This document shows positions 36,001 through 48,666 of a stretch of 64,000 bases of DNA, one piece after another. The stretch's first letter is position 1, and each line of letters opens with the position of its first letter. Origin of the DNA: Gossypium raimondii (Eukaryota > Streptophyta > Magnoliopsida > Malvales > Malvaceae); NCBI RefSeq assembly GCF_025698545.1, contig NC_068575.1, positions 49,361,980 to 49,425,979 of the forward strand, read 5' to 3'. A program made the position numbers and the translations under genes. The notes beneath the pieces are model-generated. The model was not told where the DNA came from and did no database searches. It saw only the letters and a list, made by a program, of their open reading frames with translations.

Positions 36001-37325
36001 TCCATGAGATCAACATTTAGATCAGATAATCCAGTCTTGATCAACGCCAGCAGTGTTGGTTACATGGAACTAAATAATTCAGGGAAAAGCTAAGGCTACG
36101 CAGTTTAGAAGCCAGACAAATAAGAGACATTAATTGATAAATAAACCTAGAATCTCCAGCTCGTCTAAGTCAATATTTGAGGGAAAATAGCCTTCTTCAG
36201 TCATTCTACCGAAAATCCCACTGCTAGATCACAGGAAAGTATCCAGTATAGAACATATTTTAGACAAACGATTGACTAGCCAACTCGTTTAAGTCAATAT
36301 TTGCAAAAAAAGTTCCCTTCTTTAGTCAACTATCAAACACCACACAACTTAATCACACCAACGTGCAATTTATTAACTTGCCAATATTTAGAACACATCA
36401 AACCACTCGATTGAAGTTTAAGTAACAGAAATCAAGCACTAATCCTAACCAACTCAAACTAAAAAAATCTTTAATTGGACACGCCCATTTCATTAATACA
36501 TTGCCCCGTATGTATGCCAAAAACTAAGCTGCCAAAACGGCAACCAAATCTCAGAACCTTAGAAAGCATTTGTGTGTCAATCCTTTCTATATGAAAAAAC
36601 CAGCACAAATACCAAAATTAAGGTGTCCGCCAAAGAATGCAAGTACAACACCACAGCAAAAAACAAAGTGTTGTAATGTTCATTCATTTCTAAATGAGAC
36701 TTAAAAACCGGAAATACCTCGCGGGTGTAGGAGAGCTACTCCGGCCAAAACCAGAAAGCAAATCATCAAACAGAGGCGCATCTTTCTCCGGTTTCACTCT
36801 CTCACTCTTAACCTTCATCTCCGGTTCTTTCCCCCCAAGATTCCCAAGCAGGTCATCAAACGGAGAGTTGTTTGGCGACTTATTCTTGGGACGAGGCGGA
36901 GACCCCGAGATCGAGAATACGTCATCGTACTTAGCGGCCGATGTCGTCGAAGAGCTCTTGATCCCAGGCAATCCATCGAAAATATCGTCATCGTAAACAG
37001 GCTTGTCATAAACCGGCGGCTTCGGGTCCTTAAAAAAGGAATCATAATCGTAAGACGAGGTTTGCGAGGTTGTGGCTCGAGACTCGGATGAGTACTTCGG
37101 GGGTCCACCGTAGACGTTGTCAAACACAACTCCGCCGTCGCGATCTTGATCATCGAAAATCGAATTGGATGACGATTTAACGTTGGCGGATGAAGATCGG
37201 GTAAAATCAGAACGGTACCCGTAATTCGGACCCGAAGAAGCGTTTCGCGGAGGTGCCATAGGGGCTGCTTTACCTTGGGGTTTGATCCCAAAATCTTTCG
37301 CAAATAAACCTGGTAAATCATCCAT
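30004..37325 (-). CDS. Auxilin-like J-domain protein (clathrin uncoating cofactor)
   Basis: Eight exons (37325-36718, 34631-32969, 32875-32767, 32673-32573, 32476-32411, 31790-31701, 30430-30254, 30042-30004) join in phase to 950 residues. The N-terminus '[20 protein letters not shown]' is the plant auxilin-like signature. Repeated 'FDDLL' and 'FDD' motifs (for example '[12 protein letters not shown]', '[13 protein letters not shown]') are probable clathrin or adaptor contact points. Residues about 520-740 form a very long charged helix of Arg/Glu/Ala repeats. The J domain is C-terminal (about 850-950), with '[20 protein letters not shown]' and the HPD triad at 913-915, ending '[12 protein letters not shown]'. 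Auxilins recruit Hsc70 to strip clathrin from endocytic vesicles. The closest recalled Arabidopsis genes are At4g12770 and At4g12780. An upstream TTG codon is not used, because the family starts at this ATG. Intron 1 is about 2.1 kb. Confidence 0.93.
32157..32220. repeat. Tandem ~31-base duplication in auxilin-like intron
   Basis: The phrase 'aaactattccagagtcaatt' followed by 'atacaagtt' occurs twice back to back, separated by two bases. It lies in the intron before exon 6 and looks recent. Confidence 0.85.
35604..35853. repeat. Direct ~133-base duplication in auxilin-like intron 1
   Basis: The block starting 'agtgatgagctcaacatg' near 35609 and running through 'aaacagcttttggctagccc' to 'tagatttctac' is repeated with about 10 percent change from near 35742 to 35853. 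It is non-coding. A second, weaker pair sharing 'aagtcaatatttg' lies at about 36160-36310. Confidence 0.8.
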
Positions 37326-40300
37326 TTTCAATCCGGATTCTTGGATCCGACCGGCCGCTTATTTCCAATTTTCGTCGCTGGTTTTGCCGAATCGATTTCG
37401 CCCTTAAAAATATTTCTGAAAAAGTTCAGATCTGAGGAGACATAAAGGAAAAATAAAAGTAACAAGACACAAACAAGTGGAAGTTAAGGAGTCAATTCTC
37501 AAATAATTTTTAGCAAAAATACAGAGAATAATACAAAATTATTATTATTCGGGACTTTGAAACAATAAAAATAGAGAGCTTAAAGGGAGGAATACAAGAA
37601 ATTGTGTTTTCGGCTACTTTTAGCTTCTTCTTTTTTCTTTTTTTTTTTTTGCACTTTCCTTCCCTTCGTCTTCCCACTCTGTCTCTGCCCGATTCCCAGA
37701 CCGGTTCGTGCTTTTGCAAATTTTCTTTTATTTTGCCTTTACCCTTAGAAGCCTTCAAAGTTCGGATATTTCTATAAGAACCCACAAAATTTTTGGAGAC
37801 GGATTCTTTTCTGAAAAGGTTGGTTTTGCGGTGTTTTGATGATTTTCCGTTCGAAAATTTTTTCTACAATTATTTTTTAAACTTGTTGTTAATGAAATAA
37901 ACACAACATAAATTATATTTGTTACAAAATATTATAGAAGTCATTGTTCCTTTTACAACCAAATTTTTATTTTATCTTAAGATGACAATTTATAATAAAA
38001 AACATTTTACATAGATTTAATAATAATCAATACTTATTTAAAACTTAATTTGAAGTTACATAATGATAATGAGACATTAGAACAAAACATGATTTTAAAA
38101 AATGTATGTTTATATTATTAAAGTATTCATATTTTATTTATATATAGTAATACATATTTATTATTGAAATATTAATGTAAAATATTTCAAGAATATTACT
38201 TAAATTTTAAAATTATTTTAATGTTAAATTTATGGTTACAATAAAATTGTAATATTAAAAATTTATTAGAAGGCTTAATAATTTATTTGGTACCTGTATT
38301 TGGCAACAATTATATATTTTGGTACCAAAAGGTAATAATATTTTTTTAGTTTTTAATTCAGATTTTAAGATTGATTTTATGAAAATAATTGATGATATTA
38401 TTAGATTTTAAATTTCATGATTTTGTTAATAGAAAAATTTGTGTTAATTATGAATCTATTTAATTTGTATTTAACTTAGTTGTAACTTTTTCTAGTTTTA
38501 GGGTTGATTTGATGAATGTTAATTGTTAGTATAATTTAATGATAATTTTCATCAAATCGACCTTTTAACTCGAATAATATATAGTTTTTACTAAATACAT
38601 GTACCACATTAGATAAAAACACGTATCACATTAAAAAATGTCAAATTCAAGTGTGAAATAATGTATCAAGTTAAAATAATAATAATAATAATAATAATAG
38701 AATACATTAATTATATTAATAATTATTATATCTAAAAATAAATATGTGTGTTTAATAATATTAAAATTATACTATTTTATATTAATATTTAAATATTTTA
38801 AAATAAAAATCATTTCAAAAATAATAATATTTAACTTTATTTAAGTAAATTTTATCTTTTTGAAAAATAAATTATGCTTTTCAAAAGAGAAAATCTGTTG
38901 ATATTTTCATTAATCAAATTATTTTCCTAAACAAACATATAAAAATATTAAATTATTAACCCTCCCTGCAATCTTTGATCATTTCTCTATAACTAGATAC
39001 AAGGCAGCACAATCACTTTCCTTTTGGAGGGAATCGGTGAAATCATCAATTTATTAATATAATCCATTCAATTAAATAAATTATCAAATATTAAATATTA
39101 AATATTCAGTTCAACCTCTTGATTCAATCGACCCATATTAGTTCTTAGATCAATCGATAAGATTGTCTTTTTTCGAGCTAATACTTCGACCAGTTCTCCA
39201 TCCAACCAGTCTGACTAGTTGAGATGATTCGGTTTAAATAACTTTAAAAGAGAATGATCATCTATTGATATAAGAAAACTGAAAAATTCCAATTAAATTT
39301 AAAATAACAAATTCTCTCAATATCTATAATATTCGAATTCAAGACCTTATTGAGACCTTAAACATTTTATTACTCAAAACAACAAGATTTGTAGTAGCAT
39401 AATCACCTAGTACAGGACAAAGGCAGTGAGCTGGAAAGCGGCAGCTCAAGGAGTTTATTAAAGTAAACTGTGATAGGGCAGTTAATAGTGCAAAAAGAAT
39501 GGGAGAAGTTGGCATAGTGATCCCCCCATGAACATTGCAAAAGCTCCCCCCAACCCCACCAATCTGCGTTTTTTTCTGAATCATATTCAAATGCAGCAGT
39601 CCAAGCATTAAAATCGGCACATGAATTAGGCCCCCAGCATCTAGTTTTAGAGTATCATAAATGATGGGGCTACATCTGTCTTCTATTTGACCCTTCGTTC
39701 ATCAAGCTCCACAGGTTATGCAAATTTGTGTTAAAACTGTATAATGAAGAAAACATTAAGCATACCCAAAGTGAGAGCAAAGCAAGGACTTGTATTTCGG
39801 CTTTAACGAATTGTTCGTTAGGGCTCCACAAACGCGCTAATTCTGTTTGGTTTGATGGAAATTTGAGGAACATATCTACTTTTTTTACCTTTTCCTTTTT
39901 TTATTTACATTTTTTTCCGGAAATGGGAGTCCAGTTTTGTTCCTAATTTAATCTCTCTCATCAGATGATCTCAAAGTTACTTCCGTTTATTCTGCATCAA
40001 ACTTGTCAATTGTGTGAACTTTCCTTCATTCATGCGGTGATTATTTATGAAAAAAATTAGGGAAAAAATGATTACCAGAAGGATCTGGATTCCATTCGAG
40101 CAATGGCGGAGCCTAATAGAAGCAAGGGGCTCATGACTCTCAAGATTTAAAGTTTTTGCAATTTATTCCTTTGCAGATATATTATGACCTTTTCAAAAAT
40201 ATAAGTAGGCTCCTCAAATTTTAAAATTTTTACAATTTCCCCCTTTGTGTGTTTAAACCAGTTGTTTATATGTTTATAAGTAGCCCGTCTTATTTTGAAT

Positions 40301-40618
40301 CGATCGTTTATATATTTAAATTAATTGTTACATAACACGTCTAATTTTAGTTTAGCCCCTAAAATTAACATCCTAGCTTCACCATTGCATTCGAGAGGTA
40401 TGGAGAGGTCATGCTCACTAAAATACGACGCGTAGTGAGATCTATATTAATTAATAATAAAAACATTAACTTAATGTAAACATCATATTTCGTTTGAGAA
40501 TTAATCTTTTATGATCAAACATAGTTTAATTCGATACCAATGTTATTTTAATTTTTGTTTGTTTGATTTTTTTATTATAATTTATTTTTTAAGGGAGAGT
40601 TAAAAGGTGAATTACTTA
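37326..40618. other. Auxilin-like promoter, then AT-rich gene desert
   Basis: Bases 37326-37850 are the upstream leader and promoter region of the auxilin-like gene. From 37860 on the sequence is very AT-rich. It includes an (ATA)n microsatellite near 38676-38699, a fragment at about 38275-38640 with 'tttggtacc' phrases typical of decayed fold-back elements, and a stretch at 39040-39235 with 'ccagttctccatccaaccag' that resembles 54890-55115. Short frames at 39339-39946 have no protein character. Confidence 0.4.
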
Positions 40619-42029
40619 AGGCTAAACTATACAAATAGTCATTTAATTATGCTCGCATTTTTGTTTTGGTCATTTAACTTTAACAATTTTTAATTTAGTC
40701 ACTAACGTTTGAATTTGTTCCTGTTTTAGTCACCCGCTATTCAATTGATAATGAGAAAGCCTTTTTCTATCTTGCCTGATAACACATTTAGTCCTCAATA
40801 CTTATTTATTCTATCAATTTGATCCTAATTCTAAATAATTCAATAAATTTAACCCTTCCCACTTACAAATTCTATCAATTGATCCACCAAACTTCTTGAC
40901 CAAAGTTCTCAACTTTTAAAACAAATGCATTCAACATCTATAAATTTGTAAAACCCAAAAAGAAAAAAAAATAGTTCTCTTAACTAACAAGCCGTTTTCC
41001 GAGTCAATTCTTGATACTAAAGTGTTTATCTTGAAACTTTATTTCCTTTTTTTTTCATTAATTTTCTTCTAAATATAATATTATATAACCCTTTGATAAA
41101 ATTTTGGCTAAATAAAATGGAAAACCTTGAAAAAACGCTTTAAATTTACTCTTGTTGTTAACAATATGATATTTCTTTCAAGGTACATAGAATTAGTCTT
41201 CAAAGTTGGTTCTTGAAATTGGAAATTAATTCAGAGTTAAAAATATGATTTGAAAATTTTAAGTGTTCAAACAATAATTATATAATAAAATTTATGAACA
41301 TTTAATTTTTCATAAGAAAAAATGAGAAAGAATTAATAAAATTTTCTTTTGTTACATTGATAATGATTTTTTATTTTTTAAATGGATTAAGAGATTATTA
41401 TGTGTTTTATTAAATTTTAATTACTTGTTTTTAATTTTTAAATCCACGATAAGCAATACCTATAATTGATAATTTGATTTAGTGTCAAATTATTTATCAA
41501 ATTAATTAACAACTAAAATTATGCTAGTTAGAATGAAAATTTATTTTTTACAAATATTAAATTATTTATATAGTTTTATTATATATTATATTATTAAAAT
41601 TTATATTTTTATTATTTTAATGGTGTTTAGTTAATTTCTAACACTAACTTCTTAAAAATATAAACAAAAGGGTTATGTCTTGAATCAAATAATTTCAACC
41701 ATAAATAAAACAATTGATAGATGTGGAATGACTCTATTTTAGAAACTAAAAGCTTTGGTTAGGAAGTTTGAGGAACAAATTTATAAAATTTATAAATGTG
41801 AATGGTTAAATTTATTAAGTTATTTAGAATTAGGATCAATTTGATAGAATATGTAAGTATTGAGGATTAAATGTGTTATTATACCAGTTAAAAAAAGACG
41901 TTATTAACTTAACCGCGGGTGACCAAAATAGGAACAAATTCAAATATTAGTGCCTAAATTGAAAATTGTTAAAATTGGGTGATGAAAACAGGAATGTGGG
42001 AATAATTGGGTGACCATTTATAGAATTTA
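40619..42029. mobile_element. 1.4-kb fold-back element with ~300-base inverted arms
   Basis: The left end 'ggctaaactatacaaatagtca' matches the reverse complement of the right end 'tggtgaccatttatagaattta ccc' apart from several substitutions. The match continues inward: 'tttggtcatttaactttaac', 'tgaggattaaatgtgttat' against 'taacacatttagtcctcaa', and 'aaattgatcctaattctaaa' against 'ttagaattaggatcaattt'. The AT-rich centre has no coding capacity. Ends of the form GGGTAAA...TGGTCA with long arms are common in Mutator-like and fold-back plant MITEs. A 9-base target duplication could not be confirmed. Confidence 0.72.
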
Positions 42030-43950
42030 CCCATTCTCAAATCAAGGTCGGTCAAGTAATTAAATAAGTGCATAACATTGGCTTTTTAAATGTAATTGCA
42101 AATTTGCAATGAGTGCTATAATATGGGCTTGCACTGCAATTATAGGGTAACTTCATTGGGCCAAGTTTTTGAGTTCCCAAACATAATTAAGGTCAATTAG
42201 ATCAAAATCTTATTAACCCACATAAAGAAGACCATTGCAATATATGTGAAATCTGAAGATGATGCCTATTACTACTTTCAATATATTTGCCCCATATTTT
42301 TGCATTCAATTGAACTTTAATTTGATTGGTATGAGCATTATTATAAATACAAAAGGACGTAGATTTGAGTGCGCTGAAGCACATTGTCCCTCTATTTATG
42401 AGTCGGGGAGGGGCTATAAGTAGTTTTAGACATTATGTCAAAAAGAGCAGATATGATCAAAACTTATAATAAAATTGTTCAAAAAAATGTCTATTTAATC
42501 CATGATTGCATTATTATTATCTGCTTCACAATAACTCTGGGATTTAATCCATAGAGATGTAAATTTGTCACTCGTAAATTCAATGCAATAATTTAAATTT
42601 TAATGATGTCGAATTAAATCAATATAATGAACAACAATATCAAAACTATCAAGTCAATTCACTGTCAAGTGGTTTGATAAGTATGGTTGGTGAGTAGGAT
42701 CAATTGTTTAGCAAGGTGTGAAATGTAAAGCTAAATATTCAATATGACTTCACAAGGTTTAGTTTCGTTCAAGTAATGGATTTTTATTAATGGCTTAATT
42801 CGGAAATCATTTTAATTCAATTAGCATAATGAGGACTTGAAATATCACTCAATAATCAGTTAAAGAGAAATTCAACAGCTAAAAGAAAAAGATGAATTCT
42901 TTTGAGATTCTTCATTTCTTCAAATGGAATGAAAGAAAATAGATCAAAATGATTCCCCATATATATATGCAGACAAAAGAATCATTTTTAAAAATTAAAA
43001 TTTTATTTATACAGATGATTTCATAAGTGATCAATTATTTTAAAAATTATGGAATTATCATTTGAGGAACGAAGTCGAATTATGTGATGAAATCAAAATA
43101 AAATTTTATAAGAAAGAGGGTCGAAGAAAAATTTTGTATAAAATTACTTTTAACTTTTGATATGGATCAAAATGAAAATTTTCCATTTAATAATAAAGTA
43201 GCTAAAAGGATTAGACTGAACTACTAACATTTAGAAGGGACTAAAGTTAAAATGTATCGCTCAACCAATAAATATTTACATAAACAGATAAAACCTATAA
43301 TCTCCGCAATCATACTCAATAATATATATTGGTATAATTATATTAAAAAAATATTTACAAACTTAGTTTGAATAAAATTAAGAAAATTGAAACAAGGTTT
43401 TAATTTGTTTTCGGCTTGACCATGGAAACAACATTAATTCATTGATATTTATATGGAGTTTATATGCTTAATGCTTAAGAATAAAGGGTTTTCAAGCTAA
43501 CCACTTTAATTATTAATTTAATTGGAGAAATTAAGTTTCGATAGATATTCGTTAAAGTTATTAATTTTTGTTATAGTTATATATTTAATTTTAAGGCGCC
43601 TTGGTGTAAACTCATGTCAATATGATGCACGTTTAAAGAATTTGATTTTTAAATCCGATTCTATAATATTTGGTTTTGGCATTTTATGATTCCAAATAGT
43701 GGTCAAATTATGATATGGTTTACGGAATAAATGGTGGGATATGCCAACTATTATGATTTTGTTTTTAAGATATTTAACTTAATGAGTTTAAATTTTGATG
43801 TAAAATAATATTGATTGCATAGGTTTTATTTTCATTAAGGATTAATCAGTCAAAGATTAAGGTTTTCAGTTTTTATTGCACTATTTAGACAACCTTATTT
43901 TGGGTTATTTTGGAAACTGTAATGCAATTGAAAATTTTAATTTTGATATT
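42030..43950. other. AT-rich DNA, no gene seen
   Basis: No frame above 60 codons has protein character. It is probably decayed repeats. A more structured stretch starts near 43600 and leads into the duplicated leader described next. Confidence 0.4.
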
Positions 43951-43979
43951 GGTGTGTTAATATATATTTTAAAATAACG

Positions 43980-44710
43980 TAATTGAAATAATAAGTTGCC
44001 AAAGTGACCTATGTTATTAAAATTATTTTGTTTTAAAACATTAAAGGTTGTGTGTGTAACTTAAGCTACATTATTTGGTTTTGTATGTAAGTAATAAATG
44101 AGCCCAAATGAAGATTTATTGTTTGATATGTTATTATTATTAGTGTTTGATTACTACACCAATATATCACTTACAAGTTAATATTTTGTCTAAAGATGAA
44201 AATTTAATAGAGTGTATGATATCTTGAGATAATTTTATCTTTATTCAAATTATTTTTGTTTAAATTTGAAATATTTTGAAACAAATAAATTCATATTTTG
44301 ACTTTGAGATTTAATTAAGAATGTTTGATATTTTAAATAGATTAGTGGAAACAAAATGTCACCAAAGTGACCTCTTTTGCGTAGATTAGTTTGTTTAAAA
44401 TATCAAGATGATTATGTATTTTTGTGATTCATGCATTTATTAATTGACCCAAAGGTAAGTTAATATTTGGCAGAATTTCAACGACATTTGTGGTGATAAA
44501 TGTGTGACAATTATAAGGTACTTTATGTGAACAATAAGTTAGTCCAAAGATTGGTTCATTGTTCAACATAATTTTTTGTCAATATTTGATTGCTACAACA
44601 AAAATATTGTTTAGTATTAATATTACTGTCCAAAGACTTGATATTAATGTTGTGTTTGATATCTTGAGATGGGATTAGCCACTATTTTGAATTTATTGTT
44701 TACTTATGAA
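43980..44710 (+). repeat. Diverged ~360-440-base tandem repeats upstream of the copia gag relic
   Basis: Several phrases recur in the same order. 'gccaaagtgacctatgtta' (near 43997) matches 'caccaaagtgacctctttt' (near 44360). 'tgattactacaccaatat' (44149) matches 'tgattgctacaacaaaaat' (44589). 'tgatatcttgagat' occurs at 44217 and 44658. It lies directly upstream of the gag relic, so it may be a retrotransposon leader or LTR that duplicated. Confidence 0.5.
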
Positions 44711-44779
44711 TATTCATGTGAGATTGTATTTATCTATTTTGTTCTATATTCAACTAGCTCAACTTCTATCTGCCACAAT

Positions 44780-45095
44780 CTGCTAATATAAATTCTATAC
44801 CTATGCTTAATGAGACTAATTTCAAGGAATTAAAAATGTAGTTACTTATAGTGCTTGGTTGTAGGGACATAGACCTTGCACTATAGGAAGAACAATCTGC
44901 ACCTTTCATTGTGGCAAACACCCTTGATGCTAAAAGGGATTTAGAGAGTTGGAATCGTTCAAACCGCATAAGTCTAATGATCGGGCACAACATTCCAAAA
45001 GCCATTAGGGGCACATAATCTAAAGAGATTACTCAGGCCAAGGGTTTTCTTGACGAAATTGAGAAACGTTTGTCAAAAACAATAAAGTTGAAATG
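44780..45095 (+). pseudogene. Ty1/copia gag fragment (UBN2-type), broken
   Basis: The plus strand reads, with stops and frame changes, 'LNETNFKELK', 'LLIVLGCRDIDLAL', 'EQSAPFIVANTLDAKRDLES', 'WNRSNRISLM', 'IGHNIPKAIRGT', 'SKEITQAKGFLDEIEKR'. This order, and especially 'W(N/E)RSNR.SLM' and 'F(L)..IE.R', is the N-terminal gag region of plant copia retrotransposons. Internal stops (for example after LAL) and the lack of integrase or reverse transcriptase downstream show a dead fragment. Confidence 0.72.
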
Positions 45096-45102
45096 ATATC
45101 AT

Positions 45103-46190
45103 GTAACAACTCATTTTTCAATGGTATCGAAAACGGTGGTTTCGAGACCACAATTCCGACCAGCGAGTCAGTAAATATTATTTATTTAATATTTATGAGT
45201 CTATTAGAGTGTCTTATTTGAGTTTGGTCCGGTAAATTTGGTGTTTGATTAGTTAATTAAGGAAAAAAGGCTAAATCATAAAAACTGCAAAAGTTAATCA
45301 ATATTAGTTTTTAATTGTTAAATTTTTTTAAAAGTGATTGTACAATTATTTAAATGGGAATTTGATATTATAATTTTAGCTTGGACGGTTGGTGGATAGT
45401 TTTGTTAGAAAATATGTTAATTTTATTATTAAATTAAAAGTAAAATGAAATAAAACCAAAACCAAAGAGTAGTCATCTTCTCCACTTTTTTTTACCATTG
45501 AAACCAAAAAACAAACAAGAAGCCATAGCCATTTTGATGAAGCTCAATCGACCTATGCATATGAGTACTCCTTAGATATGTTTTTAGTAATTTTTATATT
45601 TTTTAAATCATTGTAATTTAATCTAGTTAACTTTGGAATTATTTCAGTAAAATTGTTAAAAGTTTTGAAACTTTCTATTAATGGTTTTAGATGTTCATGC
45701 GGTTAAATGATAGATTTATGAGTTTGATTGTTAAATAAGACTATTTTGTAAAGTAATTTTAGTTAATTTTAAGTTTATGACTAAATCGATAAAGTATTGA
45801 ATTTAGCAAGGACTTTGTGTAAAATTTAGTTACTTAAGCGAAGTTAAGGGACTACATTGAATTCGACATTAAGGTATTTGGTGGAATTGTGAAAAATATG
45901 TAAGTTTCGGTTTTAAAGGCTAAATTGAATAAAAGGTAAAATTTTAGGGTATAATATAAAAATTTATTAAAGGGCCATGTACATGTATTTAGATGTTATA
46001 AGGTATTTGAAGTTGATAATTGAATTAAATGATCAAGAAACAAATTAATCGATAGACAAACGTGGAAAAGGAAAAATTGCTAAGTAGTCTTTAGTGTCGT
46101 GGTTGCTGCTAATTCAATTTAGGTAAGTTCGTATAGTGTATAAATTATACAAGGAATTTCCTAGATAAGGTTCAGATTTAGCTTAGTGGA
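45103..46190. repeat. Probable LTR-type or dispersed non-coding repeat
   Basis: It begins 'atgtaacaactcatttttca', then 'ggtatcgaaaacggtggtttcgag'. Later there are runs such as 'taagggactacattgaattc' and 'aaggctaaattgaataaaag', typical of long AT-rich non-coding retroelement DNA in plants. I found no second copy in the window and no terminal repeats, so the class is open. Confidence 0.35.
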
Positions 46191-46249
46191 TGGGATGTTC
46201 GAAAACTTTCTCTAGCTGTAAGACTCATTTTGGTCAATTCTGTTTTGAT

Positions 46250-48018
46250 ATCGATTTCTAATTATTTTATGGTGACGGTCAGGTTCCTCGTTATGATTTG
46301 TAAAGAAATAGAAAAATTGGCTCGTGGATTTTTGTGGGGGTCATCTAATTCAGGACGAAAGACATCACTGGTTAGTTAGAAAGACTGTTGTAGACTTATG
46401 GCAAATGAGGGGCTTGGGATATGACGGTTATAGGATCAAAGCAGGATTTTTCTTATGAAGCTGGGCTTTAATTTGATTGTAAACACGGAGGCATTTTTGG
46501 GTCAAAGTACTAATAAATAAATATAGCATCTTTGGGTTGATACGAAAAATATTAAACGTGCTAACTGCTCTTATCTAAGGAGATCTTTAATTAAGATTTG
46601 GAAAGAGGTGAAGAATGGGCTTGTTTGGATAGTCCGTGATGGGTGTTTGGTTAATTTCTGGAATGATGATTGGGTGAGGGAAGTGGGGCCTTTAAAGCAA
46701 CATTATATAGTCCATGAAACCTTAGACGAGACAACCCAGGTTTCTGATGCCGTTGTTTCAGATGGTATATGGAACGCGCAATGGCTAGTTTCACTTATTC
46801 CTCAAGAAGTAGTGAAGCAAATTTTGGCTTGTAAGGAACCGGTACGGGATGCAAGGGTTGATCATATTAGTTGGCATTGGATGTCAGCGAGAAGGTTCTC
46901 GTTAGTAGAAATGTAGAATCATATAAACACTTGTTTTCTAATAATGTGCAAAGATATAATATGAATAGCACATTAATTTGGAAGGTTATTGCACCACAAA
47001 GAGTCCGAGTTTTCCTATGGTCATTTATTTAGGAAAGGCTGCTGATGAATGAGGAGCGCACTCGACGAGGTATGTCTCATGTCCTTTTGTTGAGCAATGT
47101 GGTGATCTGGTGGAATCGTCACTTCATGCAGTCAGGGATTGTGGTTTTGCACAAGTAGTGTGGAAATCAGTTCTACCACGATGGTGTTTGGGTCCCTTCT
47201 TTAGCTTACCAATAGATAAATGGGTTACGTGGAATATCAAGAATGAAGGTAGTTTACTGGTTCCTAAAGATGAGTAGGCTACTTTCTTTTCTATTACATG
47301 TTGGTTCATTTGGAAACATAGGAATGTTGCTTTTTATTTTTAGTGGTTCTAATGGGAGTAGTTCAGAACTTATTAGCTCAGCTTTGGCGTGGACTAAGTC
47401 TTTGGGGGTTAAAGGGGTTGTTAATCAATGGGCGTGTACGACCATGGCAGTTGGTAGATGGCACCTACCGGAGACAGATTGGGTTAAAGTCAATGTTGAT
47501 GGATCAGTGTCAAGAAGTAACTCAAAGGTATCTATAGGAGGGGCAATGAGAGGGCCTACTGGAGGATGGTTGGTAGGTTTCAAAATGGTAATAGGTATGA
47601 ATGATATCATTTAGATTGAAGCCAGAGCGATCCTTGAAGGACTAGAATTGGCTTGGAATAGAGGGTTCAAGCGAGTTGAATTGGAAAGTGACAACGCAAT
47701 GTTGATTGAGACTATTTGGAGCGGTCTGACACCAGTAAGTAGTGTTGATGAAATCAGGAAGATACATGATTGACGCTCCAAAACTTGGGAAGTCAGAATT
47801 TCGACACATTCAGCGAAATGTCAATAAAGTTGTTGACTGCATAACTAAGACAGATAGAGGCGAAATTGATCAACTGATTATTCTAAAAGACCCACCGCAC
47901 TATGTGAGAGGCTGGCCGGAAAGAAAATATTAAACAATCATTATTGACGGTTGATAGTTTACACTAGAGTTGAAGTCCGCTTACTAATGTTCTAAGTTTA
48001 TGTTGTATCAAAAAAAAC
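46250..48018 (+). pseudogene. LINE (non-LTR retrotransposon) 3' relic with RNase H domain
   Basis: The plus strand encodes broken pieces of the C-terminal part of a plant LINE polyprotein. These are a reverse transcriptase end ('EIEKLARGFLWGSS' near 46310), the zf-RVT region ('GCLVNFWNDDWV', 'DGIWNAQWLVSLIP', 46630-46910) and an RNase H domain ('DWVKVNVDGSVSRSNSK', 'GGAMRGPTGGWLVGF', 'EARAILEGLELAWNRGFKRV', 'ELESDNAMLIETI', 47475-47730). A tail 'DPPHYVRGW' follows near 47890. Stops and frame changes are frequent. The element ends with 'gttgtatc' and a short A run at about 48008-48016, as LINE 3' ends do. It is 5'-truncated. Confidence 0.82.
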
Positions 48019-48666
48019 GAAGAAATTTGGACTTTAAATTCAAAGTATCAGTCTGAAAAGAAAGAGGAAAACCCAAAATAAGAAAGGGGGATGGTGGAGG
48101 ATGGTGACAAGTATCAAATAGCTGACTTTATTGCATCGTTGAATTCAATGATTTTATGGTTTCCAGTCTCTATCGTAGAATTTCTTTTGGTTTAATTTTA
48201 ATTTCATCCTTGCAGTTTAAGAAAATCAAGACTTTAATTTCTAACAAATCAGTCGTTTAAGAAGTTGCTCTAATTCTTATATCAGTAAAATAAACATGAA
48301 AACCATTTGTTTAATGTAATCAGTCTTAAGACAATGCACCTAATGAATCTAGAAGTCCAAATTTATTTAAAAATTAAACTACGGCCAACTTTCATTATTA
48401 TTTAATAATTTTTTATGCAAATTATAAGTTAATAAACATTATAGGCTGTTTTAACTTGCCTAATCATTTCTCCTGTAAACAAATATATAGCCAGATAATA
48501 CCTTAAGCCAACCACGTTCCTTCCACTAATTTAATATTTAAATTAAAAGAAATTAATCATTAACAACCACTCCAGCTTGTGACAAAATATATATGTATTT
48601 GGATAAACTTGTGTCACAATATTAAGACCAAATTCATGCCATAAAACTAAAAAAAAAATAAAAAAA
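48019..48666. other. Upstream region of the DOMON-b561 gene
   Basis: AT-rich. A possible TATA element 'atatatagcc' lies near 48483-48492, about 180 bases before the ATG, which allows a long leader. Nothing else is recognised. Confidence 0.35.

Noticed and set aside
39339-39946. Cluster of 67-93 codon frames between auxilin-like and the LINE relic
   Set aside because: Composition is random, no family motif is seen, and neighbouring DNA is repeat-rich.
44766-45014. 82-codon frame on the minus strand
   Set aside because: It is the antisense of the copia gag relic, whose plus-strand reading matches the known family order.
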